A stretch of DNA of 64,000 nt from Pycnococcus provasolii (Eukaryota > Chlorophyta > Pseudoscourfieldiophyceae > Pseudoscourfieldiales > Pycnococcaceae), in NCBI GenBank assembly GCA_938743325.2, contig OW568876.1:620001-684000 (forward strand). Direction: 5' to 3'. Positions 54,420 to 64,000 of the stretch are shown piece by piece. Below the pieces are notes generated by a model, which ran no database searches, was not told where the DNA came from, and saw only the letters and a program-made list of their open reading frames with translations. Both the position numbers and the translations under genes were made by a program. The stretch's first letter is position 1; the number at the start of each line of letters is the position of its first letter.

Positions 54420-54728
54420 ATGACGTCCTCGAAGAGCGCGTGGTTGAGCAGCCCGAGCGCGGGACACTGGGTCACGCGTCATGCCGAGCAGCTCGAGACG
54501 GACGCCCTCCAACGCGCCATTACAGAAACTCATAAGGGCAGTGAGTTTTTAGACATCGTACGGGGCGCTATCACAGACGCCTCCATCCAGAGATTCATGG
54601 AGGCGGGTTGTGCTCACAACACAGACTCGATCTTGCATGCACTAGACGAACTCAGTGGAGACATCGGCACCAAAGCGCAGATATTCATAATGCGAGAACT
54701 AGCGATTCTCGATCTCAAATTGGGGTAG
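54420..54728 (+). CDS. Short unknown protein (possible gene remnant)
   Basis: 102 codons from ATG 54420. The first ~25 residues look random. From about residue 30 it reads like a soluble helical protein (EFLDIVRGAITDASIQRFME, ALDELSGDIGTKAQIFIM), and the DNA here is less GC-rich than the neighbouring genes. Together with the stretch at 54.05-54.29 kb it may be the tail of a decayed or intron-containing gene. Family not recognised. Confidence 0.35.
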   Translation: MTSSKSAWLSSPSAGHWVTRHAEQLETDALQRAITETHKGSEFLDIVRGAITDASIQRFMEAGCAHNTDSILHALDELSGDIGTKAQIFIMRELAILDLKLG

Positions 54729-54878
54729 AGAGTAAATTAATTAATAATTGCTAAGTTTACAAATAAATGTTCTTAATTGTTGTAATCATACATACACCTA
54801 TCATTCATCATTCAGAAAATAAGAAGAAAAAAACGTCGAAACGCACCGACGTACACTGCAGTTGCAATCTTTTTCTAC

Positions 54879-57800
54879 TTAAGCAAGGCTCGAATTCGAC
54901 CTCCGGTTGAACTTGGTGGCTGAGTGCACCTGAAGAACGTCGTCGGAATTCACTGCGCCAACCCCTTCCGTGAACGCCTTTCTCTTCGCGCGCACCGAAC
55001 CTAAAATGTCGGCAACGCCAGAATGCGACGTATGACGTCCTGACTTTGGCGTGGTTGTATTGGTAAGTGGTGGCAGGAACGAAGTTCGCTCGCTGCGGTG
55101 GAACAGCAAGTTGTCGTCGCCGTCTCCCTGATCCATCTCAGCATCGGCGGCGGCGGCGGCGGCGGCGGCTGATGCGCGCTTAGTCGTCGACACGGAATTT
55201 CGCCTTGCTCTCTCGTACAATGGTGTGCGAGCTGGCCTAGAATATGCTGGTGTTGGCTCCTCGGCAACAGTTACCGGCGAGTCGAAAAAGGCCACGTGGT
55301 GCCTGTCATCTTCCTCCTCGTCGTGGTAATTCTTTTGATAACTATCAGGAATAGATTCCTGACTGCGATTGTCGGGATCGAACAGCTGCTTTGTGGAACG
55401 CAAGCCCCTTCGAACCGCATTCGAGATGGAGCCGCTTAAATGCTCATCCATCATCTGGCCATAAAGCGGCGCGTGCCTCGATTCATCTCTCTCAATGGTC
55501 AACAAGTCCGTGTGCATCGTTAGCGGGTCATCGGCATCAAGGAGAAGTGATGCTTGACGATCGATCAGGATGTCCCCATTCGCGGGAAGGATTTTCTCGC
55601 CACTCGGCGGCATTGTGCCCGCAACAGCATTCTTAAGGAGCCCCTCGCCCTCAATCCACAAATTCACCTGCTCAGCCTCGGAAAGAATCTGAGGCACATG
55701 TTCGTCATCGGGATGCCGTCCACGCCGCCGAGGAATGACCCCTCCGCCACGCATGTGTGCGCCATACATCTCGTCATCGTCGTCGTCGTCGTCATAATCC
55801 TCGTCGTCGTCATATTCCTCCTCATCTTCCTGACCATCACCATCGCCGGTTTCGTCCGTTCCACCCATCTTAACAGACAGCACACCCTTTTTACCCCCGG
55901 CACGACGAAGGGATGCACGCAGTGGACCCTTTCGCCGCCGCCGCTTCAGGATATTCCTTTGTTTGTCGAAGAGTGCGTTGGTGCGAATGTCTCGGATGAG
56001 GGTTCGCACCTGGCCAGTCATCTTCATCACACGATCTTCATGCTCGATTGCTGGGATGTTTCCTGCCACAGAAGGAGGAGGTGCAGCCGATGTCGGAGCA
56101 GCCGATGTAGGCTCATCTGAACCTGCATCCGGTCTGGCAGAGGTCTGCTCGCCGACAGCCTCCTTCTTTTCCACAGATTTCTCTGCGTCGCCGTCAACCG
56201 GAGGCCCTGCGCCATTTTGTGTGGCCTGCGGTTCCTTGTCGACATTCGCACCATCCTGGATCGTCTCGCGCGCCACGATGTGAACTAATCGCTCCACGAC
56301 GCTCTCTGAGCGGCGAGCGTGTTCCTCCATCACATCACGCTCAAGATTCTCCAGCACTTTCTGCTGGTCCGCACGATCGACGCGCAGATTCATGCTCAGA
56401 TTGTGCAGATATGTAAGCTGTGCACCAACGATATCGAGGCCGCGGCCAATCAGGTCTTCGATGCCTGTCTCATTGGTAGGCTCTTCGGCGTTGGATTTCA
56501 AGAACGAAAACACTTGATCCGTCTCCGCAATAAAGTCTCTCTCACGAGCTAGGTGCACCTGCCCCACCTTTGAGCGCTTCTGATCCTCAGGCAGGTATTC
56601 CTCAGTTGACGCAAGATTCCGTCGAGCACCATCGTGCACGATTTGCAGCAGGGGGAGGACGCTGTAGACGGAGGCCAGTCGAATGCGCTTCGATATTTCA
56701 TCACGAAGCTCATTGATTCGGCCATACTTCACCGTGTCTACCCACATCACCCATGCCTTATGAAGCGACGCATTTTTCATCTTCAGAACTGCTCGGCGAA
56801 GCATAATTCTTGCCTCCTTTGCCTCCTGAGCCATCTCCACCCATCGGCTCCATGCACCGAGAATCTGCGAGTTTTTCATCTTCATCGCACATCGAGCCAG
56901 CTTCACGCGCATCTCTTTCGCCTCCTCCGCCATCTCGACCCATCGGCTCCATGCGCCGAGAATCTGCGAGTTTTTCATCTTCATCGCACATCGTGCCAGC
57001 TTCACGCGCATCTCTTTCGCCTCCTCCGCCATCTCCACCCATCGGCTCCACGCGCCGATGATCTGTGAGTTTTTCATCTTCATCGCACATCGAGCCAGCT
57101 TGACTCGTTGTTCCTTCGCCTCTTCCACCATCTCAAGCCAGCAGTTCCATGCACCGAGAATTCCGCGGTTCTTGATTTTCATCGCACACCGCTCGAGCTT
57201 CACACGCATCTCCTTCGACTCTTCGGCCATCTCGACCCACCGCGTCCATGCGCCGATGATCTGCGAGTTTTTCATCTTCATCGCACACCGCTCGAGCTTC
57301 ACGCGCATCTCCTTCGCCTCCTCCGCCATCTCGACCCATCGGCTCCACGCGCCGATGATCTGTGAGTTTTTCATCTTCATCGCACATCGAGCCAGCTTCA
57401 CGCGCATCTCCTTCGCCTCCTCCGCCATCTCGACCCATCGGCTCCATGCGCCGAGAATCTGCGAGTTCTTAAACTTCATAGCGCAGCGTGACAGCTTATT
57501 GCGCATGTCCTGAGCTTCTTCCACCATCTCAAGCCAGCAGTTCCATGCGCCGAGTATCTCGCGGTTCTTGATTTTCATCGCACACCGCTCGAGCTTCACA
57601 CGCATCTCCTTCGACTCTTCGGCCATCTCGACCCACCGCGTCCATGCGCCGATGATCTGCGAGTTTTTCATCTTCATCGCACACCGCTCGAGCTTCACGC
57701 GCATCTCCTTCGCCTCCTCCGCCATCTCGACCCATCGGCTCCACGCGCCGATGATCTGCGAGTTTTTCATCTTCATCGCGCATCGTGCCAGCTTCACGCG

Positions 57801-60800
57801 CATCTCCTTCGCCTCCTCCGCCATCTCGACCCATCGGCTCCATGCGCCGAGAATCTGCGAGTTCTTAAACTTCATAGCGCAGCGTGACAGCTTATTGCGC
57901 ATGTCCTGAGCTTCTTCCACCATCTCAAGCCAGCAGTTCCATGCGCCGAGTATCTCGCGGTTCTTGATTTTCATCGCACACCGCTCGAGCTTCACACGCA
58001 TCTCCTTCGACTCTTCAGCCATCTCCACCCACCGCGTCCATGCGCCGATGATCTGCGAGTTTTTCATCTTCATCGCACACCGCTCGAGCTTCACGCGCAT
58101 CTCCTTCGCCTCCTCCGCCATCTCGACCCATCGGCTCCACGCGCCGATGATCTGTGAGTTTTTCATCTTCATCGCGCACCGCTCAAGCTTCACGCGCATC
58201 TCCTTCGCCTCTTCCGCCATCTCGACCCATCGGCTCCATGCGCCGAGAATCTGCGAGTTCTTAAACTTCATAGCGCAGCGTGACAGCTTATTGCGCATGT
58301 CCTGAGCTTCTTCCACCATCTCAAGCCAGCAGTTCCATGCACCGAGTATCTCGCGGTTCTTGATTTTCATCGCACACCGCTCGAGCTTCACACGCATCTC
58401 CTTCGACTCTTCGGCCATCTCGACCCACCGCGTCCATGCGCCGATGATCTGCGAGTTTTTCATCTTCATCGCACACCGCTCGAGCTTGACGCGCATCTCC
58501 TTCGCCTCTTCCGCCATCTCGACCCATCGGCTCCACGCGCCGATGATCTGTGAGTTTTTCATCTTCATCGCGCACCGCTCAAGCTTCACGCGCATCTCCT
58601 TCGCCTCCTCCGCCATCTCGACCCATCGGCTCCATGCGCCGAGAATCTGCGAGTTCTTAAACTTCATAGCGCAGCGTGACAGCTTATTGCGCATGTCCTG
58701 AGCTTCTTCCACCATCTCAAGCCAGCAGTTCCATGCACCGAGTATCTCGCGGTTCTTGATTTTCATCGCACACCGCTCGAGCTTCACACGCATCTCCTTC
58801 GACTCTTCAGCCATCTCCACCCAACGCGTCCACGCACCGATGATCTGCGAGTTTTTCATCTTCATCGCACACCGCTCGAGCTTCACGCGCATCTCCTTCG
58901 CCTCTTCCGCCATCTCCACCCATCGGCTCCACGCGCCGATGATCTGTGAGTTTTTCATTTTCATCGCACATCGAGCCAGCTTGACTCGTTGTTCCTTCGC
59001 CTCCTCCGCCATCTCGACCCATCGGCTCCATGCGCCGAGTATCTCGCGGTTTTTGATTTTCATCGCACACCGCTCGAGCTTCACACGCATCTCCTTCGCC
59101 TCCTCCGCCATCTCGACCCACCGCGTCCATGCGCCGATGATCTGCGAGTTTTTCATCTTCATCGCACACCGCTCGAGCTTCACGCGCATCTCCTTCGCCT
59201 CCTCCGCCATCTCGACCCATCGGCTCCACGCGCCGATGATCTGTGAGTTTTTCATCTTCATCGCACATCGAGCCAGCTTCACGCGCATCTCCTTCGCCTC
59301 CTCCGCCATCTCCACCCATCGGCTCCATGCGCCGAGAATCTGCGAGTTCTTAAACTTCATAGCGCAGCGTGACAGCTTATTGCGCATGTCCTGAGCTTCT
59401 TCCACCATCTCAAGCCAGCAGTTCCATGCGCCGAGTATCTCGCGGTTCTTGATTTTCATCGCACACCGCTCGAGCTTCACACGCATCTCCTTCGACTCTT
59501 CGGCCATCTCCACCCAACGCGTCCATGCGCCGATGATCTGTGAGTTTTTCATCTTCATCGCACACCGCTCGAGCTTGACGCGCATCTCCTTCGCCTCTTC
59601 CGCCATCTCGACCCATCGGCTCCACGCACCGAGGATCTCGCGGTTTTTCATTTTCATCGCGCACCGCTCGAGCTTCACGCGCATCTCCCTCGCCTCCTCC
59701 GCCATCTCGACCCATCGGCTCCATGCGCCGATGATCTGCGAGTTTTTCATCTTCATCGCACACCGCTCGAGCTTGACGCGCATCTCCTTCGCCTCTTCCA
59801 CCATCTCAAGCCAACGGCTCCAAGCGCCGAAAATCTGCGAGTTTTTCATCTTCATAGCGCAGCGTGCGAGCTTGACGCGTTGTTCCTTTGCCTCTTCGGC
59901 CATGTCGGTCCATCGCGCAAACGCCGCGGCAAGCTGCGAAGCCATCATCCGGCGCATCGCCTTTTTGAGACGACGCCTGAGTTCGACCTGCTCCTTCCAT
60001 GGCGTGAATGCCTTGGCGACAAGGCTGTTCATAAACCTACGCGCAGCTGCGTGGAGGCGCTGCTCGTTGAGTGCCTCCATTTCCTTGCTTACGGAGCTGA
60101 GCTCCTGGAAGCGCAATTCCTGTTCACGCGCGTTTCTTTCACTTTCCGTGAGCATTCGCCACGCGTGGAAGCACTTTGTCGTGACTTTTCCGAGCATGCG
60201 CAGAACGACCATTTTCATGCGTTGCTGTGTGAGTTCCTCGAGTTGCGAGTTGAGTTGATCGAATGCGCCTGCCCTGTCTCGCAGCAGCTGTCTCGCCTCC
60301 CTTCGTTCTCTCTGTTCGACAGCCACTTCGTGCCACGCTTCGAACATGGCCACCTCGTGCCTTCTTGCGAAGCGCATCATAGCCTGCCTGACTGACGTCC
60401 TGTTAAACTTTTCGAACTCCTCTTCTTTCGCCTTCTGCGCCATAGCCGCGGCGTACGTGCGCCATTCCTCGAAGCACGAGAATGCGTTTCTCATGAATAG
60501 CTTTCTGAGTGCCTCCTGCACGGTGTCCCACTTCTTGAGCGTCGTTTCTGAGTCCGTCACTTGGCTTTGAACGTGTTCGAAGAAGTCCGCCGTTCCGTCT
60601 CTGAGTTTTTTTAGCGTTCCGTCGAATATGCTGTTGAGCGCCATAATTTTTTCGTCGAGCGGCTGTTGTTTTTGCAGGATGACGGTAAGTTTCGCGCGCG
60701 CTTCGACGAAGGCGTCCTCCGTGTTTTCGACGAGCGTTTGTCTTTGCGTCGCAATTTCCCGGTCAATGAGCTTGACACCCACCAAGACGTCGTTGACGAG

Positions 60801-60824
60801 CTCACGCTGCGCCGACGCCTGCAT
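54879..60824 (-). CDS. Giant SFI1-type centrin-binding repeat protein
   Basis: A 1981-residue intronless protein from the ATG at 60824. After a ~110-residue helical start, divergent SFI1-like units appear (FEEWRTYA, FEAWHEVA, FHAWRMLT, FTPWKEQV, FARWTDMA). More than 30 near-identical 33-residue repeats then run from about residue 300 to 1370, of the form GAWSRWVEMAEEAKEMRVKL plus ERCAMKMKNSQII. The A-x-x-x-W spacing is the centrin-binding consensus of SFI1, which forms long rods in centrosomes, basal bodies and striated fibres. The C-terminal ~600 residues are acidic, with a poly-Asp run (about 1700), Ser/Pro-rich linkers and basic patches. Rod length scales with repeat number: at ~33 residues per unit the array alone would exceed 150 nm if fully helical (inference). 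Basal-body or centrin-fibre scaffold. Confidence 0.88.
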   Translation of the reverse strand: MQASAQRELVNDVLVGVKLIDREIATQRQTLVENTEDAFVEARAKLTVILQKQQPLDEKIMALNSIFDGTLKKLRDGTADFFEHVQSQVTDSETTLKKWDTVQEALRKLFMRNAFSCFEEWRTYAAAMAQKAKEEEFEKFNRTSVRQAMMRFARRHEVAMFEAWHEVAVEQRERREARQLLRDRAGAFDQLNSQLEELTQQRMKMVVLRMLGKVTTKCFHAWRMLTESERNAREQELRFQELSSVSKEMEALNEQRLHAAARRFMNSLVAKAFTPWKEQVELRRRLKKAMRRMMASQLAAAFARWTDMAEEAKEQRVKLARCAMKMKNSQIFGAWSRWLEMVEEAKEMRVKLERCAMKMKNSQIIGAWSRWVEMAEEAREMRVKLERCAMKMKNREILGAWSRWVEMAEEAKEMRVKLERCAMKMKNSQIIGAWTRWVEMAEESKEMRVKLERCAMKIKNREILGAWNCWLEMVEEAQDMRNKLSRCAMKFKNSQILGAWSRWVEMAEEAKEMRVKLARCAMKMKNSQIIGAWSRWVEMAEEAKEMRVKLERCAMKMKNSQIIGAWTRWVEMAEEAKEMRVKLERCAMKIKNREILGAWSRWVEMAEEAKEQRVKLARCAMKMKNSQIIGAWSRWVEMAEEAKEMRVKLERCAMKMKNSQIIGAWTRWVEMAEESKEMRVKLERCAMKIKNREILGAWNCWLEMVEEAQDMRNKLSRCAMKFKNSQILGAWSRWVEMAEEAKEMRVKLERCAMKMKNSQIIGAWSRWVEMAEEAKEMRVKLERCAMKMKNSQIIGAWTRWVEMAEESKEMRVKLERCAMKIKNREILGAWNCWLEMVEEAQDMRNKLSRCAMKFKNSQILGAWSRWVEMAEEAKEMRVKLERCAMKMKNSQIIGAWSRWVEMAEEAKEMRVKLERCAMKMKNSQIIGAWTRWVEMAEESKEMRVKLERCAMKIKNREILGAWNCWLEMVEEAQDMRNKLSRCAMKFKNSQILGAWSRWVEMAEEAKEMRVKLARCAMKMKNSQIIGAWSRWVEMAEEAKEMRVKLERCAMKMKNSQIIGAWTRWVEMAEESKEMRVKLERCAMKIKNREILGAWNCWLEMVEEAQDMRNKLSRCAMKFKNSQILGAWSRWVEMAEEAKEMRVKLARCAMKMKNSQIIGAWSRWVEMAEEAKEMRVKLERCAMKMKNSQIIGAWTRWVEMAEESKEMRVKLERCAMKIKNRGILGAWNCWLEMVEEAKEQRVKLARCAMKMKNSQIIGAWSRWVEMAEEAKEMRVKLARCAMKMKNSQILGAWSRWVEMAEEAKEMRVKLARCAMKMKNSQILGAWSRWVEMAQEAKEARIMLRRAVLKMKNASLHKAWVMWVDTVKYGRINELRDEISKRIRLASVYSVLPLLQIVHDGARRNLASTEEYLPEDQKRSKVGQVHLARERDFIAETDQVFSFLKSNAEEPTNETGIEDLIGRGLDIVGAQLTYLHNLSMNLRVDRADQQKVLENLERDVMEEHARRSESVVERLVHIVARETIQDGANVDKEPQATQNGAGPPVDGDAEKSVEKKEAVGEQTSARPDAGSDEPTSAAPTSAAPPPSVAGNIPAIEHEDRVMKMTGQVRTLIRDIRTNALFDKQRNILKRRRRKGPLRASLRRAGGKKGVLSVKMGGTDETGDGDGQEDEEEYDDDEDYDDDDDDDEMYGAHMRGGGVIPRRRGRHPDDEHVPQILSEAEQVNLWIEGEGLLKNAVAGTMPPSGEKILPANGDILIDRQASLLLDADDPLTMHTDLLTIERDESRHAPLYGQMMDEHLSGSISNAVRRGLRSTKQLFDPDNRSQESIPDSYQKNYHDEEEDDRHHVAFFDSPVTVAEEPTPAYSRPARTPLYERARRNSVSTTKRASAAAAAAAADAEMDQGDGDDNLLFHRSERTSFLPPLTNTTTPKSGRHTSHSGVADILGSVRAKRKAFTEGVGAVNSDDVLQVHSATKFNRRSNSSLA
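56800..59880 (-). repeat. Coding 99-bp tandem array with 396-bp higher-order repeat
   Basis: The 99-bp SFI1 units fall into types by their start (GAWSRW, GAWSRW, GAWTRW, GAWNCW). The four-unit block S-S-T-N repeats exactly every 396 bases: the same landmark recurs at 57568, 57964, 58360 and 58756. Copies are nearly identical in DNA, and end units are more divergent, as expected from unequal exchange. Confidence 0.92.
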
Positions 60825-62254
60825 GCTCCTTAGTACTACTACCTGACCTTAAAAGTACTTACCTGTACCTGTACCACTCACTCACTCACTCTTACTGTAC
60901 CAACTACTACAGTACAGTACGGCAGAAAAGGTATGTAAGCCGCAAGGAACACCCTTAAGCTTAAGGTACCCTACCTGTACAGCAAGCCGACTTAATATTA
61001 GCGGTAAGCACGAGGAGTAGTCCTACTACCACTTGAACGAAAACCAGTACAGTACAGTACACACCAAGCAAGTGCAAGTGCAGGTACAGGTAACCACCAG
61101 TACCTAAACGTACTAAGATATGGCCGACGACACACACTATACAGCACAACACACACCACACGCACGAGACACGCACACTCACGAGCAGGGCCGTGAAGTG
61201 ATGGGACGGGCGAGTGATGGGAAAGTGATGGGGCGAGTGATGGGGAAAAAAAACAACTTGGGACCCCACCTTAAGGGCCCTACAGGTGGGCCCTACTGTA
61301 CCCGGTAATAAGAACTAAAAAGTACTTAGGAAATGCGCTCAATGCCAGGATTCCCTCACTCAACGTGATTTCAAGGGAAGGGGATCCCTAAGGTGGTAGG
61401 AAGGGCATCAACGGGACGAACCAATTAAATGTGGTGTCTGGCATACCCTTAACATACCGGCGGGCGGGCATACCAGCCTTACTGCACTGTACGGTACTGT
61501 ACGGTGGTATGTAGGCTTCCTACTACAGTAGAACTACTGTATTTAACCCATGGCTGCACGGGACGGGCAGACGGGACGAGAGACTGCTCCAACTGATGCA
61601 CGGGACCCACCCACGGGCCACCAGGTTGCACGACATCACGACTTCCCGACTAATAAGCTTAGGAAAGTACTTAAGGTTAGGAGGGTGGAACTCCTCACTA
61701 CAGTAGTCCCGACGCTCGACTGGCTCGAGAGCTCTCCCTCCGCCTGTCCGCCCTAATAACCCTCTTCTACAGTACGTGTTCTCCGCCTGTCCGCTATTAT
61801 TCTTTCCAACGAGGGACTGCAGTGAGTGAGGAGCCTCAGTCGAGAATTTGTCTCGGGAGGGAGAGCGACGAGGCCCCTCCTCGGACAAAGCTTTCCAAAT
61901 TCCAGGTAGTAATAAGAACTACTACCGGGTACTTGTCCGAAGTCCGAACGACAATTGACGCAATAGGTCCAAGGGATTAGTCGACCTCACAGATAGTACT
62001 TCCTATCTCGCTTGTGTGTGTGCCTGGGTTGTGAGCCTCGGTCGGCCATCCCTCGCCATCACTCCTAGTTGGTAAATCGTTTCATCACCTGGCTTCTTTA
62101 AGTTACTTTTTAAGTTACTATCTTGCGCTTTAGTCAGTTTAAGTTACTTTGCTTCTCAGTCAGCTCAGTCAGCTCAGCTCAGTCAGCTTCAGTGAGTCAG
62201 CTCAGTGAGTCAGCTTCAGTGAGTCAGCTTCAGTGAGTGCCCGCCTACAGTATA
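60825..62254. other. 1.4-kb intergenic region, no gene recognised
   Basis: Between the divergent SFI1-like and coiled-coil genes. Rich in GTAC/TACC/AGTAC words, CACTCACTCACTC (60876-60892) and, just before the next gene, a CAGCTCAGTCAGCTTCAGTG-type cryptic repeat (62157-62240). A CCTACAG at 62244-62250 four bases before the next ATG could be a leader splice acceptor. Confidence 0.5.
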
Positions 62255-63373
62255 ATGAGCAGCAGTAGTAGTAGTAGAACCGAGCTCGAGAGACTCGTCG
62301 CCGCGTTGAGAACGGACGTTTTCGCACAGGCTGACGACATGTCCCTGAGTGAAATGAACATGGCGTACGACTTGTCAGCAGGAGGAGCAGGAGGAGCAGG
62401 AGCAGGAGGAGCAGGAGGCTTAGCAGGCGTCGACCAACTCACAAGCGCGGAGAGAATGGCCGCATACTCCGTCGGAGTCGCGACGCCGTCCAGGTCCATC
62501 GCCGCGCTCAGCAAGACGGAAAAGTCTGTCGAAAGGCTATACAACAGCATGAGAACAACGGAGGCGGGAATCGACGACGCCATGAAGTTCTCCAGCGAAG
62601 TGCACAAGAGAGCTCTGCAGCAGAAGGACACGGAGCTGAACCAGCTCAAACAGCTCCTCGTCGCGAAGGAGAGAACGATTGACAGCCTAAGGGACACGGT
62701 CGAGAGCGCGAAGCGAACGCTGGAGGCGAAGCTCACCGCAATCACGAACGAGCTTGCAGCGCGAGACGGAGAGCTTCACGAGGAAAGGAGACGCACGCAA
62801 GACCTCGCGTACAGATGCCAGCAGGCGGAGCTGCTCGCGCAGACAGCAGTTGACGCAGCGAAGCGCAACGAGGAGGCGCGCGAGGCGGAGGCGGACGAAC
62901 TGCAGCAAAAACTCCGTGACCTGAGGCGGGATATTGCGACCATTCGCGAGGAGTACAGCGCGCAATCTGCGACGCTCAGGCAGGAGGAGACGATACGCAA
63001 GGCGATCGAACACGAGCGCGAGCACGAACGTCGCAAGTTCCAGCGAGAGCTCAACAAACTGCAGAAGAAAGCGATGGCTGAGGACGCTCTCATCGAGCAC
63101 GTCTCCGAGCTCGAGGGAAAGCTCGCGGCTGAGAAAAAGAGCCGAAAGGCGAACGAAAAGTGGCTCGACGCGGAGCTGAAAACGAAGGAGGAGATGGAGG
63201 GGCTCTTTCTGGCGCTGCGAGACGTGGCACTGTCCAGCCGAAAAGCGAAGAAGAGCGCGGTTGCACAAAACATGCGGAGCACGGACCTTTTGGACGACAA
63301 TCAGAGGTTGCGAAGCGAACTGGCGGCTGTCCGAACAGACGTGAGTCGTGCGCTACGCATTGCGTCGCCATGA
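62255..63373 (+). CDS. Unknown long coiled-coil protein
   Basis: A 372-residue protein from ATG 62255 (the frame opens six codons earlier without ATG). A Ser-rich start and a GGAGGAGAGGAGG linker (residues ~45-60) precede an almost continuous charged coiled coil from ~85 to 345 (TEKSVERLYNSMRTTEAGID, LNQLKQLLVAKERTIDSL, HEREHERRKFQRELNKLQKK). The composition recalls basal-body or flagellar coiled-coil proteins, but no family-specific motif is seen. It is divergent from the SFI1-like gene, so co-regulation with basal-body genes is conceivable. Confidence 0.7.
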   Translation: MSSSSSSRTELERLVAALRTDVFAQADDMSLSEMNMAYDLSAGGAGGAGAGGAGGLAGVDQLTSAERMAAYSVGVATPSRSIAALSKTEKSVERLYNSMRTTEAGIDDAMKFSSEVHKRALQQKDTELNQLKQLLVAKERTIDSLRDTVESAKRTLEAKLTAITNELAARDGELHEERRRTQDLAYRCQQAELLAQTAVDAAKRNEEAREAEADELQQKLRDLRRDIATIREEYSAQSATLRQEETIRKAIEHEREHERRKFQRELNKLQKKAMAEDALIEHVSELEGKLAAEKKSRKANEKWLDAELKTKEEMEGLFLALRDVALSSRKAKKSAVAQNMRSTDLLDDNQRLRSELAAVRTDVSRALRIASP

Positions 63374-63568
63374 CAACCCTGACCCGATGCTGGAGGAGAG
63401 AAGATAATAGTACAATGGATTGTAATATTTTCATCTCATCTCTTCGCGAATTTTGGTAGAAAAAGTCAACATTACATGGTGCTAGCTAGTAAGCGTGCGC
63501 GCATACGCACCGCGCAGATTTCATAAAAATTACACACAAAATTACATTCCGCTTCATTACCGGCGTCC

Positions 63569-64000
63569 TCAGCCTGGCGCAATGATTGTACCGCCAAATG
63601 ACGGTGATTCACCATCATTAGATGGATGCACGACGCGGCTTGCACTAATTTTCCTCGCGTGAAATAAGCGCCAGCGGAGCACGTCAACAAAAGACTGTGT
63701 CGCGTCGTCGTCGCAGCTTTCCGTCGTATTGAGAGTCATATAATTGCCGTAGATGCGACTGTAGAGCAACTTATTCCATGCTCTGCTCATGGCTCGATAC
63801 GCACCCGTTCGAAATTCGACCGTATCGTAACGCTTTACAATCTCCACGATGTTTCTGTTTTCTTCGAACGGTACGTGAAACGACATGCTTGACCAGTCGA
63901 TGACTTCGTCGTACGGGAGCGCCTGTCCTTGCGTTGACTTTTGCCCAAGGAACACGGGAATGCAGCCAAATAGAATCGCTGGAAGGTAGCGATCCGAGTC
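63569..64000 (-). CDS. Exostosin (GT47)-family glycosyltransferase, C-terminal part; start outside window
   Basis: The minus-strand frame is open from the right edge to the stop at 63569 (144 codons seen; no start in the window). The first residues read DSDRYLPAILFGCIPVFLG and then LPYDEVIDWSSMSFHVPFEE, matching the GT47 signature (S-x-R-x-x-D/E-A-x-x-x-G-C-I-P-V ... LPFxxxxDWxxxSVxVxE). This belongs to the nucleotide-sugar-binding half of exostosin-type enzymes, Golgi glycosyltransferases for cell-surface polysaccharides and glycoproteins. The C-tail is not conserved. N-terminal membrane anchor and exact sugar specificity are not visible. Confidence 0.85.
   Translation of the reverse strand, partial: DSDRYLPAILFGCIPVFLGQKSTQGQALPYDEVIDWSSMSFHVPFEENRNIVEIVKRYDTVEFRTGAYRAMSRAWNKLLYSRIYGNYMTLNTTESCDDDATQSFVDVLRWRLFHARKISASRVVHPSNDGESPSFGGTIIAPG

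Noticed and set aside
57058-60258. Series of plus-strand frames with repeated Phe/Ile-rich peptides in the SFI1 region
   Set aside because: They are the antisense of the 99-bp centrin-binding repeats and recur with the 396-bp period.

Overview
The window is nuclear DNA of a flagellated single-celled eukaryote, most likely a microalga. Evidence for flagella: PACRG, a CFAP161-type protein and a giant SFI1-type centrin-binding repeat protein. Evidence for a eukaryotic nucleus: GT-AG introns, ribosomal proteins eL30 and eS25, a 20S proteasome subunit, ubiquitin E1, SAC3/GANP and an Integrator subunit. Short interstitial telomere-like repeats are TTAGGG, not the plant-type TTTAGGG. This leans towards a stramenopile- or haptophyte-like lineage over land plants or most green algae, but the species cannot be fixed from the sequence. 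The gene set is compact: about 28 genes in 64 kb, mostly intronless, on both strands.

Left part (1-13 kb): a partial INTS6-like gene runs off the left edge (minus). Then come an EF-hand/ankyrin gene with an apparent frameshift, CLPTM1, a two-exon CFAP161 with C-terminal EF-hands, a two-exon unknown gene, a repeat-rich stretch with an interstitial telomeric repeat, and a fusion of a class-C beta-lactamase-like domain with a type-II thioesterase-like domain. Both catalytic nucleophile motifs of that fusion are lost.

Middle (13-34 kb): a two-exon Alba gene, PACRG, the divergent ribosomal pair eL30/eS25, a choline-transporter-like protein, a 47-bp minisatellite, a UbiE/COQ5-type methyltransferase, a TRAF7-like RING-WD40 protein, an unknown coiled-coil protein, a CAMK/SnRK-like kinase, a decayed HNH-like fragment, a secreted CAP-ShKT protein, a seven-repeat RCC1-like protein, and a short NDUFA1 (complex I) gene visible only after splicing. 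In eS25 and NDUFA1 the first coding exon is just the ATG. The five introns I could define share CAA/CA-rich 3' ends in place of a strong polypyrimidine tract.

Right part (34-64 kb): SAC3/GANP with nucleoporin-like FG repeats, proteasome beta1, ubiquitin-activating enzyme E1, a secreted carotenoid-cleavage-dioxygenase-like protein, a coiled-coil protein, a novel-looking fusion of a Leu/Phe/Val-dehydrogenase with a sarcosine-oxidase-type flavoenzyme, a SABATH methyltransferase, the 1981-residue SFI1-like protein with a 396-bp higher-order repeat, a coiled-coil protein, and a GT47 exostosin-type glycosyltransferase cut by the right edge. The dehydrogenase-oxidase fusion and the adjacent SABATH gene are the best candidates for an undescribed metabolic module. 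PSMB6 and UBA1 are neighbours in the ubiquitin-proteasome pathway. PACRG, CFAP161 and SFI1 belong to the cilium/basal body.
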